Source: a virus
Strand: one strand, 5' to 3'
Length of the DNA stretch: 25,042 nucleotides
Virus record (IMG/VR): IMGVR_UViG_3300045855_000039
Location: 1 to 25,042 of that record
The translations under genes and the position numbers were made by a program. Shown in pieces: positions 1 to 6,727 of this stretch (the stretch's first letter is position 1; every line of letters starts with the position of its first letter). Below the pieces are notes generated by a model. It saw only the letters and a list, made by a program, of their open reading frames with translations, did not search any database and was not told the DNA's origin.

Positions 1-516
1 AGAGTTGATAATAGCACAGGTATCCTAAGAAATTTAACTGATGGTGGGGAGGGTGGTTCTGGTACTTCATACAAAAAATCTAAAGAACAAAAAGAAGCTA
101 TGTCTATAAGGATGAAAGAATCACAAAGTTTTGTAGGTATTAAAAATCCATTTTATGGTTCTGCTAGATTTGGGGAATTAAACCCATTTTATGGGAAATC
201 CCATTCTAATGAATCTCGTAGAATAATAAAAGAAGCTAGAGCATTACAGATAATACCACAAGAATCTTATGATAAAGGTGCAACAAATCGGTTGGGTAGT
301 AAGAATGGTAGGGCATTATTAATCCACATCTTTGATCAAAATGGTATTATACAACATATCACACATGGTAATTTTATAACATATTGTAAAGAATATGGAT
401 TGCCAATAATAGAATTAGAAAAATCTTATAAAAGAGGTGGAATACCAATATATACCAACACACAACCCAATAAAAAATATAAAGAATTTATAAGGTGGTG
501 TGCTAAGATTGTTTAA
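1..516 (+). CDS. NUMOD3-containing homing endonuclease, 5' end outside window
   Basis: The frame is open from base 1, so the gene begins outside the window and the ATG at 100 is internal. The visible start reads TGILRNLTDGGEGGSG, the segment that in phage GIY-YIG endonucleases (Seg/I-TevI-like) links the nuclease domain to the DNA-binding part. Two NUMOD3-type helices follow, each with an NPFYG core (about residues 18-32 of the stretch after the ATG at 100). The catalytic GIY-YIG domain would lie upstream and is not seen. It is the only plus-strand gene supported here and it converges on the primase gene, with a 14-nt tail-to-tail overlap. Such genes are usually selfish and cut related phage genomes near their own insertion site. 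The family is a firm call; intactness and target are unknown. Confidence 0.8.
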   Translation, partial: RVDNSTGILRNLTDGGEGGSGTSYKKSKEQKEAMSIRMKESQSFVGIKNPFYGSARFGELNPFYGKSHSNESRRIIKEARALQIIPQESYDKGATNRLGSKNGRALLIHIFDQNGIIQHITHGNFITYCKEYGLPIIELEKSYKRGGIPIYTNTQPNKKYKEFIRWCAKIV

Positions 517-1528
517 CTTTAGCCCATCTAATAAATTCTAATTTTGCTCTCAATCCAGAATAGGTATAACTAAATATAATTGATTCTATATCTAACCCAT
601 TAATTAAAGCTTCATTTATGTCTTTAAATTTAAAAGTTTCAGGCCAAATAACAACAACCTTGTCTTTATCAATAGCAGATTTTAATAATTTAACAATTTG
701 AACATTTCTGGGTTCATTATCATAAATATATATTAAGTTTGATGAAGATGAAAAACTTCGTTCTGCTGCTAATAAATTAGAATCTGCTGTTGCAATTGCA
801 TTATTCAGACTTAATGCACAAAATGGACCTTCAACTACTTTTATTGGTTTCGATATATCAATTTTATCTACACCAAATAGTTTATCAGTAGTTTTATCTA
901 TTGTAATAGTAATGTATCGCATAGGATCATTTTTATCTATAGCTCTACCTTGTATAGCTTTTAGAGTACCATTTTTAGATATAAACGGGATTACTATTCT
1001 AGCTGATGTAGATGGTAATATTTTATCGGATACTGTTGATACAAAAGCTCTAAAATCTTCAGCATAATATAAATCATCAAATTTAGATTCTGGTATTTTT
1101 CTATTTAAAAGATATTCTTTAGCTATATGAGTTTTTGATAAAGATTTGATTGTTGGTAGATCTAATACACATTTTTTAACAATAGTATTAGAGTTAATTT
1201 TCTGCAGATCTTTATATAAAGATTCTGTAGATTTTATAGGTATATGCGAAGAATTCTCTTGAAAATTTTCTAGGGAATATTCTTTAGCTAGGAATGGGTC
1301 TAATAGATCTATTAAAGATCTAAGGGTTGTATTCTTAGAGCAATTGTGGCAAGTAAAGAAATAATTGTTTTTACTAGAATAAACGTAACCGCGAGTTTTG
1401 GTTTTAATTTTTTGAGAATCATTACAATAAGGACATCTGAAGTTATATAAATTATCAGATTTTCGTTTGAATTGTTCTAGTTTTGGTGAAAGTAATAAGA
1501 GGAATTTTCTGTCTATCCAAATTGACAT
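503..1528 (-). CDS. 61: DNA primase, T4 gp61-like
   Basis: At 341 aa it is almost the length of T4 gp61. It makes short RNA primers for lagging-strand synthesis together with the gp41 helicase encoded at 16237-17643. An N-terminal zinc-binding domain is visible with C32-x2-C35 and C60-x2-C63. A TOPRIM catalytic region follows, with the conserved Glu at E233 (VVEGP) and the acidic motif at D270 (YDNEPRN). It is monocistronic: its own promoter lies at 1563-1591 and a hairpin at 1533-1562 occupies the leader. The ATG has no strong Shine-Dalgarno; the only AGG lies in the 3' arm of the hairpin, so translation may be structure-controlled (inference). The 3' end runs 14 nt into the convergent endonuclease gene. 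Confidence 0.93.
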   Translation of the reverse strand: MSIWIDRKFLLLLSPKLEQFKRKSDNLYNFRCPYCNDSQKIKTKTRGYVYSSKNNYFFTCHNCSKNTTLRSLIDLLDPFLAKEYSLENFQENSSHIPIKSTESLYKDLQKINSNTIVKKCVLDLPTIKSLSKTHIAKEYLLNRKIPESKFDDLYYAEDFRAFVSTVSDKILPSTSARIVIPFISKNGTLKAIQGRAIDKNDPMRYITITIDKTTDKLFGVDKIDISKPIKVVEGPFCALSLNNAIATADSNLLAAERSFSSSSNLIYIYDNEPRNVQIVKLLKSAIDKDKVVVIWPETFKFKDINEALINGLDIESIIFSYTYSGLRAKLEFIRWAKVKQS

Positions 1529-1532
1529 AATT

Positions 1533-1562
1533 AGGAGCCTGATAAAGTTTAATCAAACTCCT
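1533..1562 (-). promoter_or_regulatory. Leader hairpin in front of primase gene
   Basis: Arms 1533-1543 and 1552-1562 form an 11-bp stem on the minus-strand RNA (nine Watson-Crick pairs plus two U.G) around an 8-nt loop. It touches the -10 box on one side and ends 4 nt from the primase ATG on the other. If transcription starts about 7 nt after the -10, the first few stem bases are not transcribed. It could then be a shortened 5'-end hairpin or a DNA operator. Confidence 0.5.
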
Positions 1563-1591
1563 ATTATATCATAAAAATCCATAAAAGTAAA
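1563..1591 (-). promoter_or_regulatory. Sigma70-like promoter of primase gene
   Basis: Minus-strand TTTACT (1586-1591), a 17-bp spacer and a perfect TATAAT (1563-1568), in the only gap between the late gene at 1595-2035 and primase. The -35 sits in TGCTTTA, which also matches the T4 MotA box, but it lies 19 bp from the -10, farther than in T4 middle promoters. A second promoter with the same layout is at 18046-18074. Confidence 0.7.
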
Positions 1592-1594
1592 GCA

Positions 1595-2035
1595 TTATTT
1601 TATTAAGAATTTAACAAAATCTAAATTATTAAACCCCCATACAACAATAGCTAAAATAGCCCCAGAAACGTAAATAATTCTATTATATTTACGTACTAAA
1701 GAATTATCATTTGCAACATGAGACATTAAATCACTTTTTACATCAGAAACTTCTTCTAATATAGATTTCTCTAAAATAAATATTTTATCATTAAGTATGG
1801 TTTTAGTTTTATCTAAAGCAAGACTTAAATCTGATAAATCATCAGCAGTTAATTTTGCTTTAGATTCAATTATAATGTTAGTTTTTTCTAATATTATATC
1901 TTGTTGGTCTTGAATCTTAGTCATAAAAAGATCCAAGCGTTCGATTAATGTATTAATGAAATATATATCTTTTTTTATTAATTCAATCTCTAATTTCATA
2001 CTAATAAAATCTTCTGATCTTGAATATTCAGTCAT
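1595..2035 (-). CDS. Coiled-coil protein with C-terminal membrane segment, holin candidate
   Basis: 146 aa. Residues about 13-105 are strongly helical and charged with heptad-like Ile/Leu spacing, suggesting a coiled coil. Residues about 119-136 (IIYVSGAILAIVVWGF) form one hydrophobic segment followed by a short tail. No signal peptide is seen. This tail-anchored layout recalls XhlA-type lysis accessory proteins. It is the third gene of a lysozyme-led trio, and that lysozyme has no export signal, so a membrane-permeabilising partner is expected nearby. A holin or lysis accessory role is inferred from topology and position only; a virion or membrane-exclusion protein is possible. The ATG lies inside the previous gene's end (8-nt overlap) with AAGGA upstream. 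It is the last gene before the primase promoter. Confidence 0.6.
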   Translation of the reverse strand: MTEYSRSEDFISMKLEIELIKKDIYFINTLIERLDLFMTKIQDQQDIILEKTNIIIESKAKLTADDLSDLSLALDKTKTILNDKIFILEKSILEEVSDVKSDLMSHVANDNSLVRKYNRIIYVSGAILAIVVWGFNNLDFVKFLIK

Positions 2036-2300
2036 ATCGTTCCTTGATATTATCTAATTGTGAAAATAAATTTAAATGAGTATCTAATTCTGTCGAATAA
2101 TTTTCTAATTTAGTTAATATATTTAAGCACTTCAATTTATCAATACATCCACTATTATTTTCTTTTAATGATTTTAATTTAGAATTATATTTAGAGCTAT
2201 TTTTTCTAAATTCTGGATCGGTTCTAACATTAAATAATGCTCTATTTAAATACTCCATAGAGTTTATATCATCTGATTGTCTTGTAGTAAATGTTTTCAT
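2028..2300 (-). CDS. Small hypothetical helical protein
   Basis: About 90 aa, charged and mostly helical, with no membrane segment and no family I recognise. I start it at the ATG of MKTFTTRQ rather than a TTG 18 nt upstream, because AAGGAAG lies 7 nt before this ATG, inside the last codons of lysozyme. The spacing TAATATG couples it to lysozyme, and its 3' end overlaps the coiled-coil/membrane gene by 8 nt. Co-expression in the lysis trio is likely; function unknown. Confidence 0.65.
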   Translation of the reverse strand: MKTFTTRQSDDINSMEYLNRALFNVRTDPEFRKNSSKYNSKLKSLKENNSGCIDKLKCLNILTKLENYSTELDTHLNLFSQLDNIKERYD

Positions 2301-2301
2301 A

Positions 2302-2748
2302 TTAAACTTCCTTATCAAATAATTGCTTTTCTAATTTCCTTCTATTTAATAATCCTTTGTTTGGTTTACCATTAACTTTATCCCACCTCATGAATTGGTC
2401 AGATGCCCCTTTAAAATTACTAATATTAAGCATTTTTAATAATGTAGATGTTATAAATTGCGGAGTTCCAATATTATAAATAAATGAACAGAGAGCATCA
2501 AATTGATTTTGTGTTAAGTCTGATTTAACATATTCATCTAATGTTGGGTAGATTTCATTTTCTATGAAATCATTTAGATAACTATATGCCTGTTCTTGTG
2601 TACAAGTTGTTCCCATTTTTATAGATTTACCATCTATTTTAGTAGTACCAATTCCAATGGTAACAACTCCTGCTTGGCATTTATATGCAGAAAGCTTAAT
2701 ACCTTCTGCTAATGCAATTAAAGATACTCCATTATCTGAAATTTTCAT
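2302..2748 (-). CDS. Phage lysozyme (GH24, T4 e-like endolysin)
   Basis: 148 aa, against 164 for T4 lysozyme. It should cut the MurNAc-GlcNAc bond of peptidoglycan at lysis. The catalytic signature is E15 ... C24 ... T30, with VVTIGIGTT after it, spaced exactly as E11/D20/T26 of T4 lysozyme. The Asp20 position is Cys here, a D/C alternation known in this endolysin family and reported as functional in T4 lysozyme (D20C). The C-terminal RRKLEKQLF helix is also typical. No signal peptide or signal-anchor is present, so release needs a holin. It follows the DUF5856-like gene by 4 nt and has a weak ribosome binding site. A structural-module lysozyme is less likely given its single-domain size. Confidence 0.9.
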   Translation of the reverse strand: MKISDNGVSLIALAEGIKLSAYKCQAGVVTIGIGTTKIDGKSIKMGTTCTQEQAYSYLNDFIENEIYPTLDEYVKSDLTQNQFDALCSFIYNIGTPQFITSTLLKMLNISNFKGASDQFMRWDKVNGKPNKGLLNRRKLEKQLFDKEV

Positions 2749-2752
2749 GATA

Positions 2753-3391
2753 TTATTTCAATTTTTGTAATTTATATATGGTACTATTACATAAAGTAAC
2801 AATATCATCTATAGCATTTTGTAATGATGTATCATCGGTAATCAAAGATCTATTTTGTAATACCCAATCACGCAATTCTTCTATAGCTGGTTCACCTTCT
2901 TGCATTTGTGGTACAATTGGTGGTAAAGTAATAAATTTACCATATAGACCAATATAGGCTTCACAAAAGGCATCAATTTCATCTATAATATCTGTATAAA
3001 AAGTATCTAAAGCTTTATGTTCAGAATATGAATCCGTACTCAAATGTGCGAAATGTGTAGTTGTTGCAGCTGCTCTACATCTAGCAAATAATTCTGAAGC
3101 AACCGAATTAGAAATATCATCTTTGTTATTTGTAGCTGCTGGTGCAACTTTTGGTTTTGCTGCTTCATCTAATCCAATAATAAACGAAGAATATGTTTTT
3201 GTTGCCATATTATTAGACTCCTTAGTAAATAAATTTTTTGGCTGCATACACGCAGATAAGTTTCTTGTTAATAATTTTGGAGTTTTTCTAGACTTCATGT
3301 CTTTAACGGAAACTCCAGGTAAACTTTGTGCCGTAGTACCAGCTATTGCTGCTCCAGTGACATTAGTAGGTACACCATCTTCCTTAATCAT
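2753..3391 (-). CDS. DUF5856-like helical protein with N-terminal extension and internal start
   Basis: 212 aa in two parts. Residues 1-61 are low-complexity and basic (EDGVPTNVTGAAIAGT, then SRKTPKLLTR), like short leader-type peptides I recall from T4-like phages. Residues 62-212 begin MATKTYSSF and hold a four-helix, ferritin-like region (SELFARCRAAATTTHFAHL and SYSEHKALDTFYTDIIDEID), resembling DUF5856 of tailed phages. That family has no firm function known to me. Two starts are credible: the ATG at 3391 with GAGGG before it and an ATGA overlap with the upstream gene, and the internal ATG at 3208 with AAGGAG 9 nt upstream. Both products may be made. It is co-transcribed with late genes, so a virion or assembly role is a guess. 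Confidence 0.75.
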   Translation of the reverse strand: MIKEDGVPTNVTGAAIAGTTAQSLPGVSVKDMKSRKTPKLLTRNLSACMQPKNLFTKESNNMATKTYSSFIIGLDEAAKPKVAPAATNNKDDISNSVASELFARCRAAATTTHFAHLSTDSYSEHKALDTFYTDIIDEIDAFCEAYIGLYGKFITLPPIVPQMQEGEPAIEELRDWVLQNRSLITDDTSLQNAIDDIVTLCNSTIYKLQKLK

Positions 3392-3774
3392 AATACCCTC
3401 AATCTATTTGCTATAGTCATATCAATTAATATATCCGAAGATATTATTATTTTCACATCATTTATTTTTATGATATCTGGCATATTATCTAAATACACCA
3501 AAAAAGTTTTTATTGCGCTGTAATGCTGAATATCTAATTTTAAAAATAACATTTTTACTACAAAAATATTAGATTCAAAAGCATTAAATAATAAAATAAT
3601 ATGATTTAAAATTAATCTATCAGATAAAACTTCAGAATTAATATATTTATTAATTAATTTTTTTATTGAGAATACTCGTTTTAAATCACTATAAAATTCT
3701 AAATCGGTATAGTGTATAGACCAATATTGCTTTGCTGCAACCAACAAATAATTTTCATTGGTTAAATTATCCAT
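3388..3774 (-). CDS. Conserved T4-like hypothetical (DUF7207-like)
   Basis: 128 aa, all helical. The central RLILNHIILLFNAFES followed by VVKMLFLKLD and FLVYLDNMPDII matches my memory of a small conserved protein (DUF7207-type) in marine T4-like phages, usually among late or structural genes. No catalytic residues stand out. It overlaps the upstream gene by 1 nt (TAATG) and the downstream gene by 4 nt (ATGA), so it is translationally coupled on both sides. The family assignment is from memory and moderate; the gene itself is clear. Confidence 0.75.
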   Translation of the reverse strand: MDNLTNENYLLVAAKQYWSIHYTDLEFYSDLKRVFSIKKLINKYINSEVLSDRLILNHIILLFNAFESNIFVVKMLFLKLDIQHYSAIKTFLVYLDNMPDIIKINDVKIIISSDILIDMTIANRLRVL

Positions 3775-4148
3775 TATAATAGTTCACCAGAAACTTTATA
3801 TAAACCATTTATTAATTGATAATTAAAAGCAAATATTAATGGTACTACTGGTTGCAATTCGCCTTTAATTTCATCATAAACTTTATGTTGATAACCAACA
3901 GTCATTTTTAAAGAACCCTGTTTAGTATCATCACAATCAATTTGTGGTAAATCTAAATTATACATAGAGAGAATTTTTCTAACTTTATTTGCAGCTTCTT
4001 CAACACTTTGATATTGTTGTCTTAGAATTAAATCTATATTTTTATTTAATTCATTTTTAATTTCTGGTATAGTAACATCAGTACCTGTAGTATCTATTGT
4101 GACTACAGGCACTTGTTCTGCTATAAAAGTTTTAAAACTTTTTAACAA
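3774..4148 (-). CDS. Hypothetical late protein
   Basis: 124 aa with a TTG start: GGAG of the preceding gene's end lies 8 nt upstream and no ATG is in frame until the middle of the protein. The N-terminus LKSFKTFIAEQ is like the SFKTF(L/I)xE openings common in small T4-like late proteins. Residues about 10-30 are Thr/Val-rich, then a helical stretch, then beta-type sequence. No known domain recognised. It starts 3 nt after the GGRAGR-type gene, downstream of the late promoter at 4521, so a virion or assembly role is plausible but unproven. Confidence 0.65.
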   Translation of the reverse strand: MLKSFKTFIAEQVPVVTIDTTGTDVTIPEIKNELNKNIDLILRQQYQSVEEAANKVRKILSMYNLDLPQIDCDDTKQGSLKMTVGYQHKVYDEIKGELQPVVPLIFAFNYQLINGLYKVSGELL

Positions 4149-4151
4149 AAT

Positions 4152-4484
4152 TTATACTCCAGTAAAAAATGGATTAGCATTATTACCAGTACCAACTGGA
4201 GAAGATAGTGCAACTAAAACTTCAGATGTAACTCTACCAGCTCTACCACCAGTACCAGTTTTAAATGTTACCCAACCAGTATGAGAAATTCCTCTTTGAC
4301 CATACGCAGACGTAATAGCAGACGTATTAGCATTAGCTTTTCTAGAAGATGTAACTAAAACAGTATTAGCTAATTGTGCATTTGCTCTAGCAGATTCTAT
4401 ACCACCTTGACCATTACCAACTTGAATCCACTTAGGTTTAGTGTTTGCATATCCATTTGTATCTGTAGCTTTCCATTCTGACAT
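4152..4484 (-). CDS. GGRAGR-type probable virion protein
   Basis: 110 aa. An N-terminal KPKWIQV segment, an Ala/Asn-rich middle and the end HTGWVTFKTGTGGRAGRV then SEVLVALSS. I recall this C-terminal GWV...GTGGRAGRV...ETLVAM signature from small proteins of cyanophage and pelagiphage T4-like genomes, where they are listed as structural or hypothetical. Pro- and Gly-rich short beta segments without catalytic residues fit a virion component (inference). It is the first gene after the late promoter box at 4521-4528, with AAAGGAA in front of the ATG, consistent with strong late expression. Confidence 0.75.
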   Translation of the reverse strand: MSEWKATDTNGYANTKPKWIQVGNGQGGIESARANAQLANTVLVTSSRKANANTSAITSAYGQRGISHTGWVTFKTGTGGRAGRVTSEVLVALSSPVGTGNNANPFFTGV

Positions 4485-4520
4485 TTTATTATTCCTTTAA
4501 TTAAATTTATTATATATTAG

Positions 4521-4532
4521 TATTTATATAAA
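4521..4532 (-). promoter_or_regulatory. T4-type late promoter
   Basis: Minus-strand TTTATATAAATA with the gp55-type box TATAAATA at 4521-4528, about 37 nt before the ATG at 4484, in a 62-nt gap between genes. The same 12-mer occurs at 6715-6726 and 20247-20258, each in an intergenic gap. Confidence 0.75.
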
Positions 4533-4546
4533 ATATATTATATTGA

Positions 4547-5317
4547 TTAACAACTGGTATTATTATCATAATCTGGAGTAGCTGACGATTTTCCAGATTT
4601 TTTATCCTGACCTGTCCCAAAGAATATTACTTCTTCTGATGGTTTAGTTGATTTCTGTTTAACTTCTTTTATTTTTTCTAAAATATTCATAGTAAGTACA
4701 GAAACATTTTCATTAGCTGCATCACAAGATTTATTAACTACACCCTTTTTGTCAAGATCCACAACTTGCTTTAACATTTTCATAGCAGTTATTCTATTTA
4801 TATCTTTAGCATGTCTTGGGACAGATATGATACTAGATGATTCTGGGTGTGAATAATTATTATGGCTACCAGATGGTCCAGTAGATTTCCAACCATTTGA
4901 GATTAAATGTTTGTGCATAGTTTTGGTATTCCAACCAGCACCAACAACTTCATCTAATTGATCATCAGAGATTATATCAGTAGATTCATATTTATTAATT
5001 TTCATCCAAGCATGAAAAGCTGGTGAATTTTTAATCTTATCACGTAATTGTTTACCAACTTCACCACGTAACTTATATGGATCTAAATGCAATTGATCTC
5101 TGTAATAGGTAACTACAGCATCATAGTTAGAAACTTCATCAAGAATATCTTCTTTACAACAGTTTTCTGCACTAGAAGTAGCAATAGCCAGTTTTTTGCC
5201 CATATCCATATCTGGATGTTCTTTTTCTATAGCTTTAGCAATTTCTTCTCGCTTTTTCAATTCCTGTTTAGTTAATGTTCGTTCATTATATAACTTTTTT
5301 ATACCTAATAAATCCAT
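4547..5317 (-). CDS. Late protein with embedded HicA-like domain
   Basis: 256 aa. Residues 1-60 are charged and helical, with a KREEIAKAIEKEHPDM and MGKKLAIATSSAE stretch like those in other T4-like phage proteins. Residues about 130-187 resemble the HicA mRNA-interferase fold (PF07927): a helix, NGW, G150-S151-H152 with the candidate catalytic His, a second His-Pro at 157-158, VPRH at 166-169 and a final helix MLKQVVD. HicA toxins are usually about 60 aa alone and paired with HicB; no HicB-like gene is adjacent. The C-terminal 70 residues are Lys/Ser-rich and disordered. AAAGGAAT precedes the ATG. It may bind or cut RNA, or be a re-used fold. Domain assignment is from motif reading only. Confidence 0.7.
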   Translation of the reverse strand: MDLLGIKKLYNERTLTKQELKKREEIAKAIEKEHPDMDMGKKLAIATSSAENCCKEDILDEVSNYDAVVTYYRDQLHLDPYKLRGEVGKQLRDKIKNSPAFHAWMKINKYESTDIISDDQLDEVVGAGWNTKTMHKHLISNGWKSTGPSGSHNNYSHPESSSIISVPRHAKDINRITAMKMLKQVVDLDKKGVVNKSCDAANENVSVLTMNILEKIKEVKQKSTKPSEEVIFFGTGQDKKSGKSSATPDYDNNTSC

Positions 5318-5329
5318 AATAATATTCCT

Positions 5330-5713
5330 TTAGAATTTTGGACGTTTAAATTTATTTGCATGTGTTTGAAAAAAATTACTATTCTGTTGTGGATTTGTTG
5401 GATGTTGAGTATTAATTATAGGAACAACTGGTGGAGGAACAATAGCTGGTTTATATGGTTTTGGTTTAAATGGTTTATTGAGTACTGATTGTTTAACTTT
5501 AACTATATTATCAGTAAACTTTTTAGCATTTAAAGCACTAATTTCAGAACTACCAACATCAGCGTCAGAATCAGTTCCCGTTAGTTCTGCTTTCTTTCGT
5601 TGTGCTTTCTCTATTTCTCTTTTAGTATTAGGGTTCATCTCCTTACTATATCTTCCCAAACCATGCGAAAATTTAAAACTTGCTGTTATTGGATCGGTTA
5701 TATTAGATGCCAT
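5330..5713 (-). CDS. Proline-rich hypothetical protein
   Basis: 127 aa, hydrophilic and mostly unstructured. Residues about 25-45 are charged, and residues about 75-115 are rich in Pro, Lys and Gln (KPFKPKPYKP, VPPPVVP). No domain recognised. Its start lies inside the last 11 nt of the P-loop gene, with AAGGAT about 11 nt before the ATG. It is 12 nt upstream of the HicA-domain gene, so the two are likely co-expressed. A scaffold or linker-like role would be speculation. Confidence 0.6.
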   Translation of the reverse strand: MASNITDPITASFKFSHGLGRYSKEMNPNTKREIEKAQRKKAELTGTDSDADVGSSEISALNAKKFTDNIVKVKQSVLNKPFKPKPYKPAIVPPPVVPIINTQHPTNPQQNSNFFQTHANKFKRPKF

Positions 5714-6458
5714 TTGGAATTATCCTTTTCTTAAATAATATCTTTTTAGTTTTACTTAAAACGTTTTGTCTATCTATCTTATCATTTTGTTGTGGTGAAG
5801 AACCAAACAAATTAGTTTCAAATGATGGTTCATCAATAGATTCAACACCAGTAAACATTATAGTACCAACTATACCATTTTCAGATTGATCTGGAACAGT
5901 TTTTGATTTATACCGAAATCTTGATTTTAATTTTGGTTTTACAATATCTTCTAATGATAATGTACTATTAAACTTTAAATCAGATAAAATATCTGAAATA
6001 TAATTCCTAGATTCTGTTAAATCTAAATATTTTGAATTATTAACTATAACATAAGAATTAAATTCTGAAATGATAGAATTTTTATTTGAATTACCTATAG
6101 ATATTCTATTTAAGGATTCTCTTAAATTATTCCTATTTTGTAATCTATCGTATGAGGTAGATAAATCTGCTTCTACAATAATTAAATGTGAGGTATAACC
6201 AATAGATTCTAATACATGTTTAGTTACTATGAAATTTAAATCAAATGTATTGGCAGTAACTATTATAGATTCAGTATTTAATAGAGCATTACGTTTATCT
6301 GATTTGGCTCTAACAAAAGAATCATTATTAGATAACATTTCATCTATCTGCACAGAAGTAAATTCAACTATATTATAGTTTGATGTTATATCTCTAATTA
6401 CTACATCTTTACCAGAACCAGGAGATCCTAATATAAATAAAGCTTGATTATTTTGCAT
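5703..6458 (-). CDS. P-loop NTPase / nucleoside-kinase-like protein
   Basis: About 251 aa. I start at MQNNQALFI because the frame before it overlaps the upstream 73-aa gene, and this ATG follows that stop directly (TAATATG). Walker A is G11-SPGSGK-D18, directly after a hydrophobic strand, as in AAA_33/zeta-like kinases. A candidate acidic switch (IIVEADL) lies near residue 125, with an Arg-rich LQNRNNLRESLNR lid-like stretch after it. The C-terminal third is low-complexity, with several basic patches, and unlike a plain kinase. The substrate is unknown. Its late position is odd for nucleotide metabolism; T4-like phages from sea water carry similar P-loop genes near structural genes (from memory). 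Confidence 0.7.
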   Translation of the reverse strand: MQNNQALFILGSPGSGKDVVIRDITSNYNIVEFTSVQIDEMLSNNDSFVRAKSDKRNALLNTESIIVTANTFDLNFIVTKHVLESIGYTSHLIIVEADLSTSYDRLQNRNNLRESLNRISIGNSNKNSIISEFNSYVIVNNSKYLDLTESRNYISDILSDLKFNSTLSLEDIVKPKLKSRFRYKSKTVPDQSENGIVGTIMFTGVESIDEPSFETNLFGSSPQQNDKIDRQNVLSKTKKILFKKRIIPNGI

Positions 6459-6459
6459 A

Positions 6460-6681
6460 TTAAATCCAAGTATCTCCAACTTTCTTACTATTAGGAGTAG
6501 TTTTCTTTGGTTCATGACTTGAACCATGTTTTGTGATATAACCATCCCTGTCTTGTTTAGTTTTACCAACAAACGAAACCTTACCGGATGGTTTATGAAC
6601 AGCTACATATTCCATATCCTCATTAAAGATAGTATTAATCGCAGCTAAAATAGATGGAGAAACTTTATTGTTAGAAAACAT
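6460..6681 (-). CDS. Small hypothetical late protein
   Basis: 73 aa: an N-terminal helix (SPSILAAINTIF), a short beta segment (EYVAVHKPSGKVSFVG) and a basic Ser/Lys/Thr-rich tail. Not recognised. It is the first gene after the late promoter at 6715 and is followed 1 nt after its stop by the P-loop gene. The ATG has AGG at -11. The late promoter and the clean junctions make it a credible gene despite its size. Confidence 0.65.
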   Translation of the reverse strand: MFSNNKVSPSILAAINTIFNEDMEYVAVHKPSGKVSFVGKTKQDRDGYITKHGSSHEPKKTTPNSKKVGDTWI

Positions 6682-6714
6682 AGTAAATACCTAATATGAA
6701 AGAGTTATATTAAG

Positions 6715-6726
6715 TATTTATATAAA
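6715..6726 (-). promoter_or_regulatory. T4-type late promoter
   Basis: Minus-strand TTTATATAAATA with TATAAATA at 6715-6722, in the 46-nt gap after the sugar cluster and about 34 nt before the ATG at 6681. It shares 12 bases with the boxes at 4521 and 20247. It separates the early-type sugar genes from the late block. Confidence 0.75.
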
Positions 6727-6727
6727 A

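Noticed and set aside
1586-1593. T4 MotA box for a middle promoter before primase
   Set aside because: TGCTTTA matches, but it is 19 bp from the -10, against about 12 in T4 middle promoters; a plain -35/-10 promoter explains it better.
2474-2481. Plus-strand TATAAATA in the lysozyme gene
   Set aside because: Antisense in a coding region with no plus-strand gene downstream.
3123-3523. Plus-strand open frames opposite the DUF5856-like and DUF7207-like genes
   Set aside because: They lie antisense to well-supported genes, have no ribosome binding sites and encode no recognisable domains.
5330-5713. HicB antitoxin beside the HicA-like domain
   Set aside because: The neighbouring protein is proline-rich and unstructured with no HicB-type fold or DNA-binding motif.
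5478-5889. Plus-strand open frames opposite the proline-rich and P-loop genes
   Set aside because: Hydrophobic translations are typical antisense shadows of Lys/Asn-rich genes in A+T-rich DNA; no promoter or ribosome binding site.
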